Positions 49,944 to 58,149 of a stretch of 64,000 nucleotides of DNA are shown here, piece by piece. The first letter of the stretch is position 1; each line of letters begins with the position of its first letter. The notes under the pieces are model-generated. The model was given only the letters and a program-made list of their open reading frames with translations. It was not told where the DNA came from and did not search any database. The stretch is from Bacillus sp. B-jedd. GTDB taxonomy: Bacteria; Bacillota; Bacilli; Bacillales; Cytobacillaceae. The stretch covers positions 1,385,001 through 1,449,000 of the forward strand of contig NZ_CCXR01000001.1 in NCBI RefSeq assembly GCF_000821085.1. The letters are read 5' to 3'. The translations under genes were made by a program, and so were the position numbers.

Positions 49944-52103
49944 TTAACGGTTCACAATTGCTGCTTGTTCGCGAAGCGTGATTTGATTTCCTTCAATGAC
50001 TGCCTCGATATCCTTGATTTCAGGTTTATCAAGGATTAAATCGGCGATTTTGTCCTCAAGCTGATCCTGAATAACACGGCGGAGCGGGCGCGCGCCGAAG
50101 GCCGGATGATAACCGAGTTCCGCCAATTTTCCTTTCGCACCTTCATTGACTGAAAGCGACAAGCCTTGTTCAGCAAGATTATTTTGCAAATCATCTATCA
50201 TAATGCTGACAATTTGGTGAAGATGTTCTTTTTCCAACTGTCCAAATTCGATGATGCTGTCAAACCTGTTCAGGAATTCCGGTTTAAAGAACCCGCCGAG
50301 TGATTCCAGGATGCCGCTCTCAACGGAAACACTGCTGTTGAAACCAACATGGATCGGTTTTGCGGCGACTCCTGCGTTCGTTGTCATGATGATGACGGTA
50401 TCCTTAAAGCTTACCGTTCTTCCCTGGCTGTCAGTCAAACGGCCGTCCTCCATGATTTGCAGGAACATATGCTGGACATCGGGATGGGCCTTTTCAATCT
50501 CATCAAGAAGGATAATTGAATACGGATTGCGGCGGACCTTTTCAGTCAGTTGTCCTGCTTCCTCATGGCCTACATAGCCTGGAGGCGAACCAATGAGTTT
50601 GGAGACGCTGTGTTTTTCCATGTATTCGCTCATATCAAGCCTGATCATTGCGTCTTTTGAGCCGAATAATTCTTCAGCCAGTCTTTTTGTCAGCTCTGTT
50701 TTCCCTACTCCTGTCGGGCCGGCAAACAGGAACGAACCAATCGGTCGCTGTTTTGCTTTTAGGCCGGCACGGCTCCTGCGGATGGCCTTGGCCACCTTCT
50801 TCACCGCTTCAGCTTGACCAATGACTTTTTCGTTCAGTGATTCCTCAAGATTCCTTAATCTCTGCTGTTCATCCTCCTGAAGTTTACCGACAGGGATGCC
50901 AGTTTTCTTTTCAATGATTTCCTGGATATGATTTACTTCAACAACTGGGCGGTCTGAAGACCCTGTTTCTATTAGCCTTTTTTCAAGGTTTGCTTCCTCA
51001 TCGCGAAGCTGGGCTGCCCGCTCATAATTTTCAGCATGCAAAGCGGCTTCTTTTTCAACGGAAATTGCATTCAATTTTTCTTCAATACTGTCCGCCGAAG
51101 AAACACCACCATGAGCGAGGTTCAGCTTTGAGCCAGCTTCATCAAGCAAATCAATCGCTTTGTCTGGAAGAAACCGGTCCTGGATATAGCGGTGGGACAA
51201 TTGGACGCATGCCTGGATGGCCTCTTCTGCATACTTGACTTCATGGAAATCCTCATATTTTGATTGAATTCCCTTTAAAATCTCAATAGCCTCGTCTGGT
51301 GAAGGCTCTTGCACATGGATTGGCTGGAACCTCCGCTCCAAAGCCGCGTCTTTTTCAATTTGGCGGTATTCTTTTAATGTTGTGGCCCCGATGACCTGAA
51401 GTTCACCCCGGGCAAGGGCCGGTTTCAGAATGTTCCCGGCATCCATCGAGCCTTCGGCGGAACCTGCCCCGACAAGAAGATGGATTTCATCTATAAAAAG
51501 AATGATATTTTTCTTTTGTTGGAGCTCTGAAATCATTTGCTTCATCCGCTCTTCGAATTGGCCCCTGATTCCTGTGTTGGCAACGAGTGATGCAACATCA
51601 AGCAAATATACTTCCTTGTTTGCAAGTTTTACAGGCACTTCGCCTTCTGCGATTTTGAGGGCAAGGCCTTCAGCAATGGCTGTTTTACCGACACCCGGTT
51701 CGCCAATGAGGACAGGGTTGTTTTTATTTCGGCGGTTAAGGATTTCAATAACTCTTTCGACTTCTTCATCGCGTCCAATGACTGGGTCGATAAGCCCCGC
51801 TTTTGCTAATTGGGTCAAATTGCGGCCGTACTGATCAAAAAAGCCATTGTCTCCTTTTTGATTGGCTGGCTCCTTGACGGTTTCACCCACCTTGCCCGCA
51901 AACTCATTTCCGCCAAACGGGAAGGAATTGGATTGATTAAAAAATGAAGATGGAAAGCCTGCTGATGGACCGAATGAACTTGCCATTGATTTACGCTCTT
52001 TGTTAAAGCAATCCTGGCAAAGCAAAAGATCCTTTTTATGGCCGTTCACCATTAATTTAAGTTGAACATTCGCATGTGATTGATTACATAGTTGGCAAAG
52101 CAT
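49944..52103 (-). CDS. clpE: ATP-dependent Clp protease ATP-binding subunit ClpE
   Basis: A Clp/Hsp100 unfoldase, 719 residues, that works with ClpP in heat and protein-damage stress. The N-terminal zinc finger (Cys3, Cys6, Cys29, Cys32) identifies ClpE. Two AAA modules follow (GEPGVGKT then GPTGVGKT), with a UVR-like middle segment (EKEAALHAENYERAAQLRDEE). The ATG at 52103 follows TTGAGGAGG. Two CtsR boxes lie in the promoter. Confidence 0.95.
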   Translation of the reverse strand: MLCQLCNQSHANVQLKLMVNGHKKDLLLCQDCFNKERKSMASSFGPSAGFPSSFFNQSNSFPFGGNEFAGKVGETVKEPANQKGDNGFFDQYGRNLTQLAKAGLIDPVIGRDEEVERVIEILNRRNKNNPVLIGEPGVGKTAIAEGLALKIAEGEVPVKLANKEVYLLDVASLVANTGIRGQFEERMKQMISELQQKKNIILFIDEIHLLVGAGSAEGSMDAGNILKPALARGELQVIGATTLKEYRQIEKDAALERRFQPIHVQEPSPDEAIEILKGIQSKYEDFHEVKYAEEAIQACVQLSHRYIQDRFLPDKAIDLLDEAGSKLNLAHGGVSSADSIEEKLNAISVEKEAALHAENYERAAQLRDEEANLEKRLIETGSSDRPVVEVNHIQEIIEKKTGIPVGKLQEDEQQRLRNLEESLNEKVIGQAEAVKKVAKAIRRSRAGLKAKQRPIGSFLFAGPTGVGKTELTKRLAEELFGSKDAMIRLDMSEYMEKHSVSKLIGSPPGYVGHEEAGQLTEKVRRNPYSIILLDEIEKAHPDVQHMFLQIMEDGRLTDSQGRTVSFKDTVIIMTTNAGVAAKPIHVGFNSSVSVESGILESLGGFFKPEFLNRFDSIIEFGQLEKEHLHQIVSIMIDDLQNNLAEQGLSLSVNEGAKGKLAELGYHPAFGARPLRRVIQDQLEDKIADLILDKPEIKDIEAVIEGNQITLREQAAIVNR

Positions 52104-52152
52104 ATTATCTGCCTCCTCAATTAAATACGGATAATAGAAAAGGTTGTTTGTC

Positions 52153-52209
52153 TTTGACTATATTTGACCTTTCTGATATTAGTATACTCTGACCTTCTTT
52201 GACTTTCAA
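52153..52209 (-). promoter_or_regulatory. clpE promoter with two CtsR boxes
   Basis: In minus orientation, TTGAAA (52204-52209), 17 bp, TATACT (52181-52186) is the promoter. The box at 52153-52169 reads GGTCAAA-TAT-AGTCAAA, a perfect CtsR heptad pair. The box at 52188-52204 reads AGTCAAA-GAA-GGTCAGA with one mismatch. One box covers the -35/spacer, and the other sits downstream of the -10. Confidence 0.9.
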
Positions 52210-52339
52210 GTGTTTTGCTGATGTAAATTTCACCAAATATATGTGGAATTGATTTTTTCAAAATATCGCTTCGCTTCCTTTTTCAAATTGGTCATGGTTT
52301 GTCCAGTTTCCCATATAGTGATTAAGAGGAGGGAGTTGG

Positions 52340-53383
52340 GTGAAGCGAAATTGGTCAGGTGCTTTCCAAATCGCGGCCGTCTACGTCGGCACTGTGGTCG
52401 GAGCCGGTTTTGCAACAGGAAGGGAAATTGTTGAGTTTTTCTCACGGTTTGGATTTATAGGATTTATAGGAATTTTGGTCAGCGGCTATCTTCTCATCTC
52501 AATGGGATCGAAGTTAATGAGGACCGCGGCGAGGATTAATGCAGATACGTATCAGGAGTTTAATGAATTCTTATTTGGAAAGCGCGCTTCAGGTTTAATA
52601 AATATTTTAATGCTTTTAATGCTTCTCGGTGTAACGTCTGTGATGATGTCCGGTGCGGGTGCTGTTTTCGAGGAACAGATTGGGACCTCAAGGAATTATG
52701 GAATCTTATTAACAATAGCGCTATCAGTCATAGTTATGTATTTCGGCACGAAAGCCTTGTTTGCAGTAAATACCTTTATCGTCCCTGCAATGATCATGTT
52801 CAGTATTTTTTTAATGGCATTATCGGTTGTGAAGCCTGGCTTTACAGAGGCATTTTTTAAGGTTGAAGTTGGACGGGACAGTTGGAAGGGGGTTTTTTCG
52901 CCATTTTTGTATATTGCCTTCAACCTTGGCCTTTCTCAGGCTGTTCTGGTGCCTGTGGCGTCGGAAGTAAAGGATGATTGGACGATCAAGTGGGGGGGAA
53001 TCCTTGGCGGAGCGGCATTAACAATTATTTTGCTCTCCAGCCATCTGACGCTGGTCATGCTTCCCAGTCTGGAAACGTATGATATCCCGATGGCTGCGGT
53101 AATGAGAAATGTAGCCGGCAGCTTTCATTGGCTGTTTATTTCAATTGTCTATGCAGAAATTTTCACTTCTGTAATTGGGAATATATATGGCCTCGAAAGA
53201 CAAATAAAGAAGATAATCCCTTTGAATACACTTTCGATTACAGCCGGCATTTTTGCCGTATCCTACATTGCCAGCCTGATTCATTATGGGACGCTCCTGT
53301 CCTTCCTTTATCCGCTGTTTGGCTATGTCAGCCTAGCGTTTTTAATTCTTTTATGGATAAAACCTTTACCGAAAATACAATAA
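52340..53383 (+). CDS. ykvI: YkvI-family membrane protein
   Basis: A 347-residue polytopic transporter-like protein with about ten helices, starting FQIAAVYVGTVVGAGFATGREIV; the Gly-rich first helix is typical of the LeuT/APC-like fold. It matches B. subtilis YkvI, whose substrate is unknown. The start is GTG 52340 with AGGAGGGAG 5-6 nt upstream. In B. subtilis ykvI is likewise next to the clp gene of this region. It ends at a strong terminator. Confidence 0.88.
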   Translation: MKRNWSGAFQIAAVYVGTVVGAGFATGREIVEFFSRFGFIGFIGILVSGYLLISMGSKLMRTAARINADTYQEFNEFLFGKRASGLINILMLLMLLGVTSVMMSGAGAVFEEQIGTSRNYGILLTIALSVIVMYFGTKALFAVNTFIVPAMIMFSIFLMALSVVKPGFTEAFFKVEVGRDSWKGVFSPFLYIAFNLGLSQAVLVPVASEVKDDWTIKWGGILGGAALTIILLSSHLTLVMLPSLETYDIPMAAVMRNVAGSFHWLFISIVYAEIFTSVIGNIYGLERQIKKIIPLNTLSITAGIFAVSYIASLIHYGTLLSFLYPLFGYVSLAFLILLWIKPLPKIQ

Positions 53384-53384
53384 A

Positions 53385-53410
53385 GCCGCCCGGTTTCCGG
53401 GCGGCTACAT
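53385..53410. terminator. Bidirectional terminator
   Basis: AGCCGCCCGG-TTT-CCGGGCGGCT between convergent genes. T-runs are short on both sides, but the stem is very strong. Confidence 0.8.
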
Positions 53411-54022
53411 TTAGTTGAGGGGAACAATTATGAAAATCATCAAATCAAAAACAAGGTGGGAAACAATAACAAGCGGCAGGCTTCTTTTCCAAGCATATAG
53501 CAGTCCCCAAACCAAACCCGATACGAAAGCGGAGAAAACGAGGACCGGCTGGAAAGAATATATATGTACAGAGGCGTACATGGCTGCCGAAATAAACGCA
53601 CTTGGCAGGACTGCCGCATGGCGGAGAATCCTTTTTTGGACAAACCCCCTCCAAAATAATTCTTCTCCAGGGACAGCAATTAACACGAGGGCGATATATT
53701 GCCAAAACTCTCTTGGAGAAAACCATTTATAGAGCTTGGAAATGCTTCCTGTGAACGGCAGGTGGAACAGATTGATCATATAACGTCCAAAATAAAAAAG
53801 GCCGAACAAAAGGAAACCGGATAGGATGCCTACGGTCATATATTTAATAAATGAAACTCTGTCATCCACTTCCTCCTGCAGGATTGTCCAGATGGTCAGA
53901 ACAAGAAGGCTAGCAGGGAAAATGTACCAGAAAATATGCTTGTCCTGAAAAGAAAAAAATAAAAGAAAATGGGCCAGCAAAAAGCCGCCTAATAAACGAT
54001 AGTCAAAGTTCTTGGATACCAT
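53411..54022 (-). CDS. CPBP intramembrane metalloprotease
   Basis: A 203-residue membrane protein of the CAAX/Abi (CPBP) family with about seven hydrophobic helices. The catalytic motifs are EELFWRGFVQKR (EExxxR, about residues 120-131), YASVHIYSF (the F/Y-xxx-H motif) and the final SHLVFDLM (H-xxx-D type). Substrates are unknown. Relatives process CAAX-like peptides, bacteriocin immunity or sigma-regulator targets. AAAGGAG precedes the ATG at 54022. It is a single gene. Confidence 0.87.
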   Translation of the reverse strand: MVSKNFDYRLLGGFLLAHFLLFFSFQDKHIFWYIFPASLLVLTIWTILQEEVDDRVSFIKYMTVGILSGFLLFGLFYFGRYMINLFHLPFTGSISKLYKWFSPREFWQYIALVLIAVPGEELFWRGFVQKRILRHAAVLPSAFISAAMYASVHIYSFQPVLVFSAFVSGLVWGLLYAWKRSLPLVIVSHLVFDLMIFIIVPLN

Positions 54023-54180
54023 TGAAACAAATTACTCCTTTCATGCATCCCACCTATTGTAGCAAATACGGACAATCAAAAAAAGACATATTTGCTAGTG
54101 TTCCCGAAATTGCCAACTTCAAAGCAAGCTTGGCGAAAAAAGTAATTAACCGTTATAGTAACAAGTAAGGGGGCGGAGAA

Positions 54181-54849
54181 ATGGGCAGAACTGCATTAGT
54201 GCTTGGTGGAACAGGTCTCGTCGGAAGCATGCTCGTCAGCATCCTGGAGGGAATGGAAGAGTACTCAGCGATTATTGTGATGGGGCGGAGGCCTCTCGGA
54301 CAAGGCGGTAAAAAAGTGAGGGAAGTCATCGCCGATATGGACTTTTTAAAAGGGTATTCGGACGAATTTAATGTGGATGACATCTATTGCTGCCTTGGAA
54401 CGACGATTAAAAAAGCGGGATCGAAAGATTCTTTCAGAAAAGTGGATTTTGATATGCCGGTGGAGGCAGCAAAACTAGGATCCATGAAAGGGGCAAAGAA
54501 CTTCCTTGTGATCTCATCGATGGGTGCTGATAAAAATTCTGCCTTTTTCTATAGCAGAGTAAAAGGGGAGATGGAAGAAGCAGTGAAACAATATTCTTTC
54601 AATGCAATCCATATATTCAGGCCGTCACTTCTGCTTGGTGACCGAAAGGAATTCAGGCTTGGCGAAAAGCTGGCTGAGTGGGGTTCTAAACCTTTTTCAG
54701 CAATCCTGCCGGAAAGCATGAAAAAATCGTTTCCGATTCCATCAGCCACCGTGGCAAGAGCGATGGCAAAAGCAGCGCTATTCGATAGCGGTGGGGTTAG
54801 CATTCATGAATCAGGAGAAATTCGGGCACTCGGAAAGAAGGATTCTTAA
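54181..54849 (+). CDS. NAD(P)H-binding oxidoreductase (HTATIP2/TIP30-like)
   Basis: A 222-residue atypical SDR-like protein. The Gly motif is LVLGGTGLVGSMLV, and YCCLGTTIKKAG and FLVISSMGADKNS are typical of the NAD(P)-binding HTATIP2 group. YSRVKGEMEEAV replaces the usual YxxxK active site (Tyr and Lys in YSRVK). Physiological role unknown. The ribosome binding site AAGGGGGCGGAG lies before the ATG. It ends in a strong hairpin at 54852-54890. Confidence 0.87.
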   Translation: MGRTALVLGGTGLVGSMLVSILEGMEEYSAIIVMGRRPLGQGGKKVREVIADMDFLKGYSDEFNVDDIYCCLGTTIKKAGSKDSFRKVDFDMPVEAAKLGSMKGAKNFLVISSMGADKNSAFFYSRVKGEMEEAVKQYSFNAIHIFRPSLLLGDRKEFRLGEKLAEWGSKPFSAILPESMKKSFPIPSATVARAMAKAALFDSGGVSIHESGEIRALGKKDS

Positions 54850-54851
54850 TA

Positions 54852-54890
54852 AATGAAAGCAGCGGGGTAACCGCTGCTTTCATTTATTGG
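54852..54890 (+). terminator. Terminator
   Basis: AAATGAAAGCAGCG / CGCTGCTTTCATTT, 14-bp stem. Confidence 0.85.
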
Positions 54891-54913
54891 CCGCTTAACA
54901 GTCGGCAAAAAGT

Positions 54914-55102
54914 TTAATTTGCTGAGTCTTTAATAACTTTATAGTTTTTATGATTAATGACAGTGCGTTGATCCAATTCAAGATCCCTGTAGTTATCCAT
55001 ATAAGTCAAGTCTACAATCACAGAGTTTTCATTCACCTTTTCAACAATCCCTTTCAGCCCCCCGCGGAACTCAATGACATTTCCTACTTCTGCTCTCTTC
55101 AA
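54914..55102 (-). CDS. ykvS: YkvS family protein (DUF2187)
   Basis: A 62-residue KOW/SH3-like small protein, starting EVGNVIEFRGGLKGIVEKV, matching B. subtilis YkvS closely. TTG start at 55102 with AAAAGGAGAG 8 nt upstream. Function unknown. The neighbours in B. subtilis (ykvR-ykvS region before ptsGHI) agree with this location, so conserved gene order supports the call. Confidence 0.88.
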   Translation of the reverse strand: MKRAEVGNVIEFRGGLKGIVEKVNENSVIVDLTYMDNYRDLELDQRTVINHKNYKVIKDSAN

Positions 55103-55361
55103 CTGTCTCTCTCCTTTTTCACCCTAATAGAATAGGTTTCTCTTGTCTGTAGTTTCCCTCATTTGTGGAAAATGCTTATGACAATAAGGGATGGATCAAC
55201 ATGATTTACAGATTTTAATAACAGTTTGCACTAAATTGTTCAAAACGTAAAGGCTTTCTTTCCACAATTTTTCCTAATTTCATTTTTGCAATGGCGCGGA
55301 CTGGACACCGTGTGCCTGCTAAATTATCATTCATTATAGATAATAACGGGAGTTGGTATGG

Positions 55362-55559
55362 ATGGTTGACCAAAATGGAATCAATGAAATCCTTGAGCAG
55401 CTGAAAAATGGGGAGCTAGCCGAATACTATGTAACAAATGAGGATTTCCTTCCCTTTAGGGAAGTCCTTGTAAAACGGCCAGATTTCAAACATTTTCGCG
55501 GCATAGCCCAGCGCGGTGGCGGAGTCATCTATGGATACACTGAAGAGCCGCGAAGCTAA
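55362..55559 (+). CDS. Conserved hypothetical protein, 65 aa
   Basis: A small soluble protein (NGINEILEQLKNGELAEYYV, then FLPFREVLVKRPDFKHFRG, ending GGGVIYGYTEEPRS). The two-part helix-plus-strand pattern looks like a real folded protein, but I do not recall a named family. ATG 55362 is used with GGGAG about 9 nt upstream; a TTG at 55353 is also in frame. It sits between ykvS (divergent) and the second Spo0E-like gene. Confidence 0.7.
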   Translation: MVDQNGINEILEQLKNGELAEYYVTNEDFLPFREVLVKRPDFKHFRGIAQRGGGVIYGYTEEPRS

Positions 55560-55593
55560 TAATAAGTAAACCGAAATATTTTTTGTGGAAATA

Positions 55594-55622
55594 TTGTGAA
55601 AACGATTAACTGGGTATACAAT
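55594..55622 (+). promoter_or_regulatory. Promoter of the second Spo0E-like gene
   Basis: TTGTGA (55594-55599), 17 bp, TACAAT (55617-55622). The -10 includes the first bases of an in-frame ATG at 55621, so that ATG cannot be the start if this promoter is used. Confidence 0.55.
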
Positions 55623-55665
55623 GGAAATAATATTAATCACAAAGCAGAGCGAAGGTGAAGGACTA

Positions 55666-55857
55666 TTGTTATGCCAGGACAACTTGCTGAACAAAATTGA
55701 ACATAAAAGAAAAGAAATGATTTTGACAGCTTCCAAGACTGGAATTACGAGCACCCAGACTCTCATAAAAAGCCGGGAACTTGATGATTTGATCAACCTG
55801 CACAATAAGAAAAGCAGTAGTTCGTTTACGTATTATTCACGAGCAATGACCAATTAA
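55666..55857 (+). CDS. Spo0E-family aspartyl-phosphate phosphatase (second copy)
   Basis: A second small Spo0E-type phosphatase with the helix pair NLLNKIEHKRKEMILTASKTG and the signature SRELDDLI. It is expected to act on Spo0A~P and delay sporulation. The start is uncertain. ATG 55621 (78 aa) has no ribosome binding site and overlaps the best -10, while TTG 55666 (63 aa) has GAAGGTGAAGG just ahead and gives the usual family length. I prefer the TTG. Confidence 0.8.
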   Translation: MLCQDNLLNKIEHKRKEMILTASKTGITSTQTLIKSRELDDLINLHNKKSSSSFTYYSRAMTN

Positions 55858-55930
55858 GTAAGACAGTAGGCGTCCAGCTATTAAGCAGGATGCCTGTTTT
55901 AATTTTTTGAAAAGGAGTGTATCGGCCTTG

Positions 55931-56671
55931 ATGTTCACCGGAAAAACAGTGGTTATTACAGGGGCTGGCAACGGTATCGGAAAAGGTATCGCAAAAGAAT
56001 TTGCCGCAAAAGGAGCCGTTGTAGTCATTGCGGATATTGATGAAGATGCCGGAAGGCTTTTGGAGGCTGAATTGCTTGGATTAAAGACCAAAGCCATGTT
56101 CATTCCTACAGATGTAAAGGACGAAACAAGTGTACAAAGTTTATTTACAGAAGCCGCCTCCAGGTTTGGAAAAGTGGATATCCTTGTAAACAATGCAGGG
56201 ATATCGGAATTCCACGCCTTTTTTGAAATGACTGTTGATGTTTGGGATAAAATCCTTGATACAAACCTGAGAAGTGTATTTCTCTGTTCACAAGCGGCAG
56301 GAAGAATCATGAAGACAACAGGTGGTGCCATCATTAACATAGCATCTACCCGGGCACGCATGTCAGAACCGGATACGGAAGCATATTCAGCTTCAAAGGG
56401 CGGGATTGTCTCGTTGACCCATGCCTTGGCTAGGACTCTTGGCCCTTACAATATTACCGTCAATTGTATCAGTCCGGGTTGGATAGAGACAGGTGACTAC
56501 GAAATGCTATCGGCGGCCGACCACTCCCAGCATATTAGCGGGCGGGTTGGAAAGCCGGATGATATCGCTAGGGCGTGTCTGTTCCTCGCAGATTCCCGCA
56601 ATAATTTCATTACAGGAGAAAATATCATTATCGATGGCGGCATGACGAAAAAAATGATTTATGTAGATTAA
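55931..56671 (+). CDS. SDR family oxidoreductase
   Basis: A classical short-chain dehydrogenase of 246 residues. The cofactor loop TGAGNGIGKGIAKEF is present, with NNAGISEF, Ser in INIASTRAR and the catalytic YSASKGG (Tyr-x-x-x-Lys). The INCISPGW-like segment reads NCISPGWIETGDYE. The late FITGENIIIDGG is typical. The substrate is unknown. ATG 55931 is chosen; AAAGGAGTG is about 11 nt upstream. A TTG at 55907 is in frame and would give 254 aa. Confidence 0.9.
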   Translation: MFTGKTVVITGAGNGIGKGIAKEFAAKGAVVVIADIDEDAGRLLEAELLGLKTKAMFIPTDVKDETSVQSLFTEAASRFGKVDILVNNAGISEFHAFFEMTVDVWDKILDTNLRSVFLCSQAAGRIMKTTGGAIINIASTRARMSEPDTEAYSASKGGIVSLTHALARTLGPYNITVNCISPGWIETGDYEMLSAADHSQHISGRVGKPDDIARACLFLADSRNNFITGENIIIDGGMTKKMIYVD

Positions 56672-56718
56672 CAGCCTGGGCAATTATGAAAGTGGCTCAG
56701 TTAAAGGAGTTTGTTATA

Positions 56719-57172
56719 TTCAATGAAGTTGATTGGAACGGAGGGGACTGACTCCGGCGGGATGCAGAGGCACGTGAGACCCCTCGAAAGGCGGAAGCGC
56801 CTTCGTGACAGGCAAAAAACGCCTCGTGACAGACAAAAGGCGTCTGTCCCTGCGAAGCTAATTCCGGGGAGCTTTCCTTTGTGTCCCTGCGATGATTATT
56901 CCCGGGAGCTTTCCTTAGTGGTCAGCCCCGACCAGCGCTGGAGGGCCAGAAGGGGAAGTCGTTCTTTGACTTCACATTCGGGACCGAAGCGACCTCGAGG
57001 GGCTAGGCGCTCCTCGAAAAAGCTTTCGCTTTTTCTTCGTTCGTGGGTCTATGCTGCCGAAGCCTTCCCTATGCAGCTGGACAAACAGGCGTCTATGACG
57101 CCGAGGAGGCTCCACGGTCCTCCCCGCGGAAAGCATGTCCCCGGAGTGGAAATCGACGAACAAGGATGACTA
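56719..57172. repeat. Dispersed GC-rich repeat, expanded copy
   Basis: The ends match the 47846-48006 copy in inverse orientation, reading CAATGAAGTTGATTGGAAC at the left and GTGGAAATCGACGAACAAGG at the right. About 300 bp are inserted between the conserved parts. The insert holds two imperfect direct repeats of 36 bp (56845-56880 and 56882-56917, TGTCCCTGCGA...GGGAGCTTTCCTT) and two of about 21 bp (around 56799-56841, CGCC-TCGTGACAG). A hairpin GAAAAAGCTTTCGCTTTTTC is near 57018. No protein is convincing, though one reading frame runs into the moxR gene. Confidence 0.85.
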
Positions 57173-57201
57173 AGCTATGCAATGAAAAGGGAGCTGGATA
57201 T

Positions 57202-58149
57202 ATGGAAGCAAATAAAACAGTTGAGCGGCTAAAGAATGAAATAAGCAAACACTTAATCGGCAAAGAAGAGGAAGTGGAATTAATGTTCATTTCCCTTCTT
57301 TTTAATGGCCATGTACTAATGGAGAGTGTTCCTGGGACAGGGAAAACCATGCTCGCAAAAAAATTCGCTGAAGCAGTAGGAGGAGTCTTTTCACGAATCC
57401 AATTTACCCCTGATGTTCTGCCCGGCGATATTACTGGCATCCGGTTCTTTAATCCAAAAAAGCAGGAATTCGAATTGCTCCAAGGTCCAATTATGGCGAA
57501 TATTGTGCTGGCAGATGAAATTAACCGGGCGACCCCTCGGACGCAGTCCAGCCTTCTTGAAGCGATGGAGGAAAAACAGGTAACAATTGATGGATATACG
57601 CTTGCCCTTGACCGTCCGTTCATGGTTATTGCTACGCAAAATCCAGTCGAATCCCAACAGGGGACATTCCCTCTGCCTGCAGCACAGATGGACCGGTTCT
57701 TTATCAAACTGCAGGCTTTTTATCCTGAACTTGAAGAAGAGCGGAGAATTTTGCAACTCCACCGGGGTGGGACAAGGAGCTTGGAAGTCAAACAGGTTAT
57801 TACAAAAGAAGAATTGCTTGCTTTGGCCAAGGAAGCTTCAGAGACGGCAATCAGCCATGATGTGGAAACGTATATTCTTGAGGTCGCCCGTAAAACAAGG
57901 GAGCATTCCCTGATAGAGCTTGGGGCGAGCCCGCGAGGAACAATTGCGATGATGAGAGCGGCCCAAGGAAAGGCGTTTGTATCGGGAAGAAGCTTTGTCG
58001 ATCCGGATGATGTTAAAGCAGTTGCGCCATATGTACTGGGACATCGGCTTCAGTTGACAACAGAAGGGTCCTTGACCCGGACACCGGAAGCTATTATGAC
58101 GGAAATTCTGGAAAGTGTGCCCGTACCTGTTGAAAAGGGGGCAGGATAA
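57202..58149 (+). CDS. MoxR family AAA+ ATPase
   Basis: A 315-residue AAA+ ATPase acting as a chaperone, often with DUF58 partners. Walker A is VPGTGKT (about 42), Walker B is VLADEINRAT, sensor 1 is VIATQNPVE, and the sensor-2 region is ASPRGTIAMMRAA. ATG 57202 follows AAGGGAG. The open frame extends upstream into the repeat to 57043, but without a family match. First gene of an operon with DUF58 and DUF4129 (a common arrangement, yeaC-yeaD-yebA in B. subtilis). Confidence 0.92.
   Translation: MEANKTVERLKNEISKHLIGKEEEVELMFISLLFNGHVLMESVPGTGKTMLAKKFAEAVGGVFSRIQFTPDVLPGDITGIRFFNPKKQEFELLQGPIMANIVLADEINRATPRTQSSLLEAMEEKQVTIDGYTLALDRPFMVIATQNPVESQQGTFPLPAAQMDRFFIKLQAFYPELEEERRILQLHRGGTRSLEVKQVITKEELLALAKEASETAISHDVETYILEVARKTREHSLIELGASPRGTIAMMRAAQGKAFVSGRSFVDPDDVKAVAPYVLGHRLQLTTEGSLTRTPEAIMTEILESVPVPVEKGAG

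Noticed and set aside
56711..57169. 152-aa reading frame across the expanded repeat
   Set aside because: It is composed of repeat sequence, similar frames occur in the other copy only by shared sequence, and there is no ribosome binding site.
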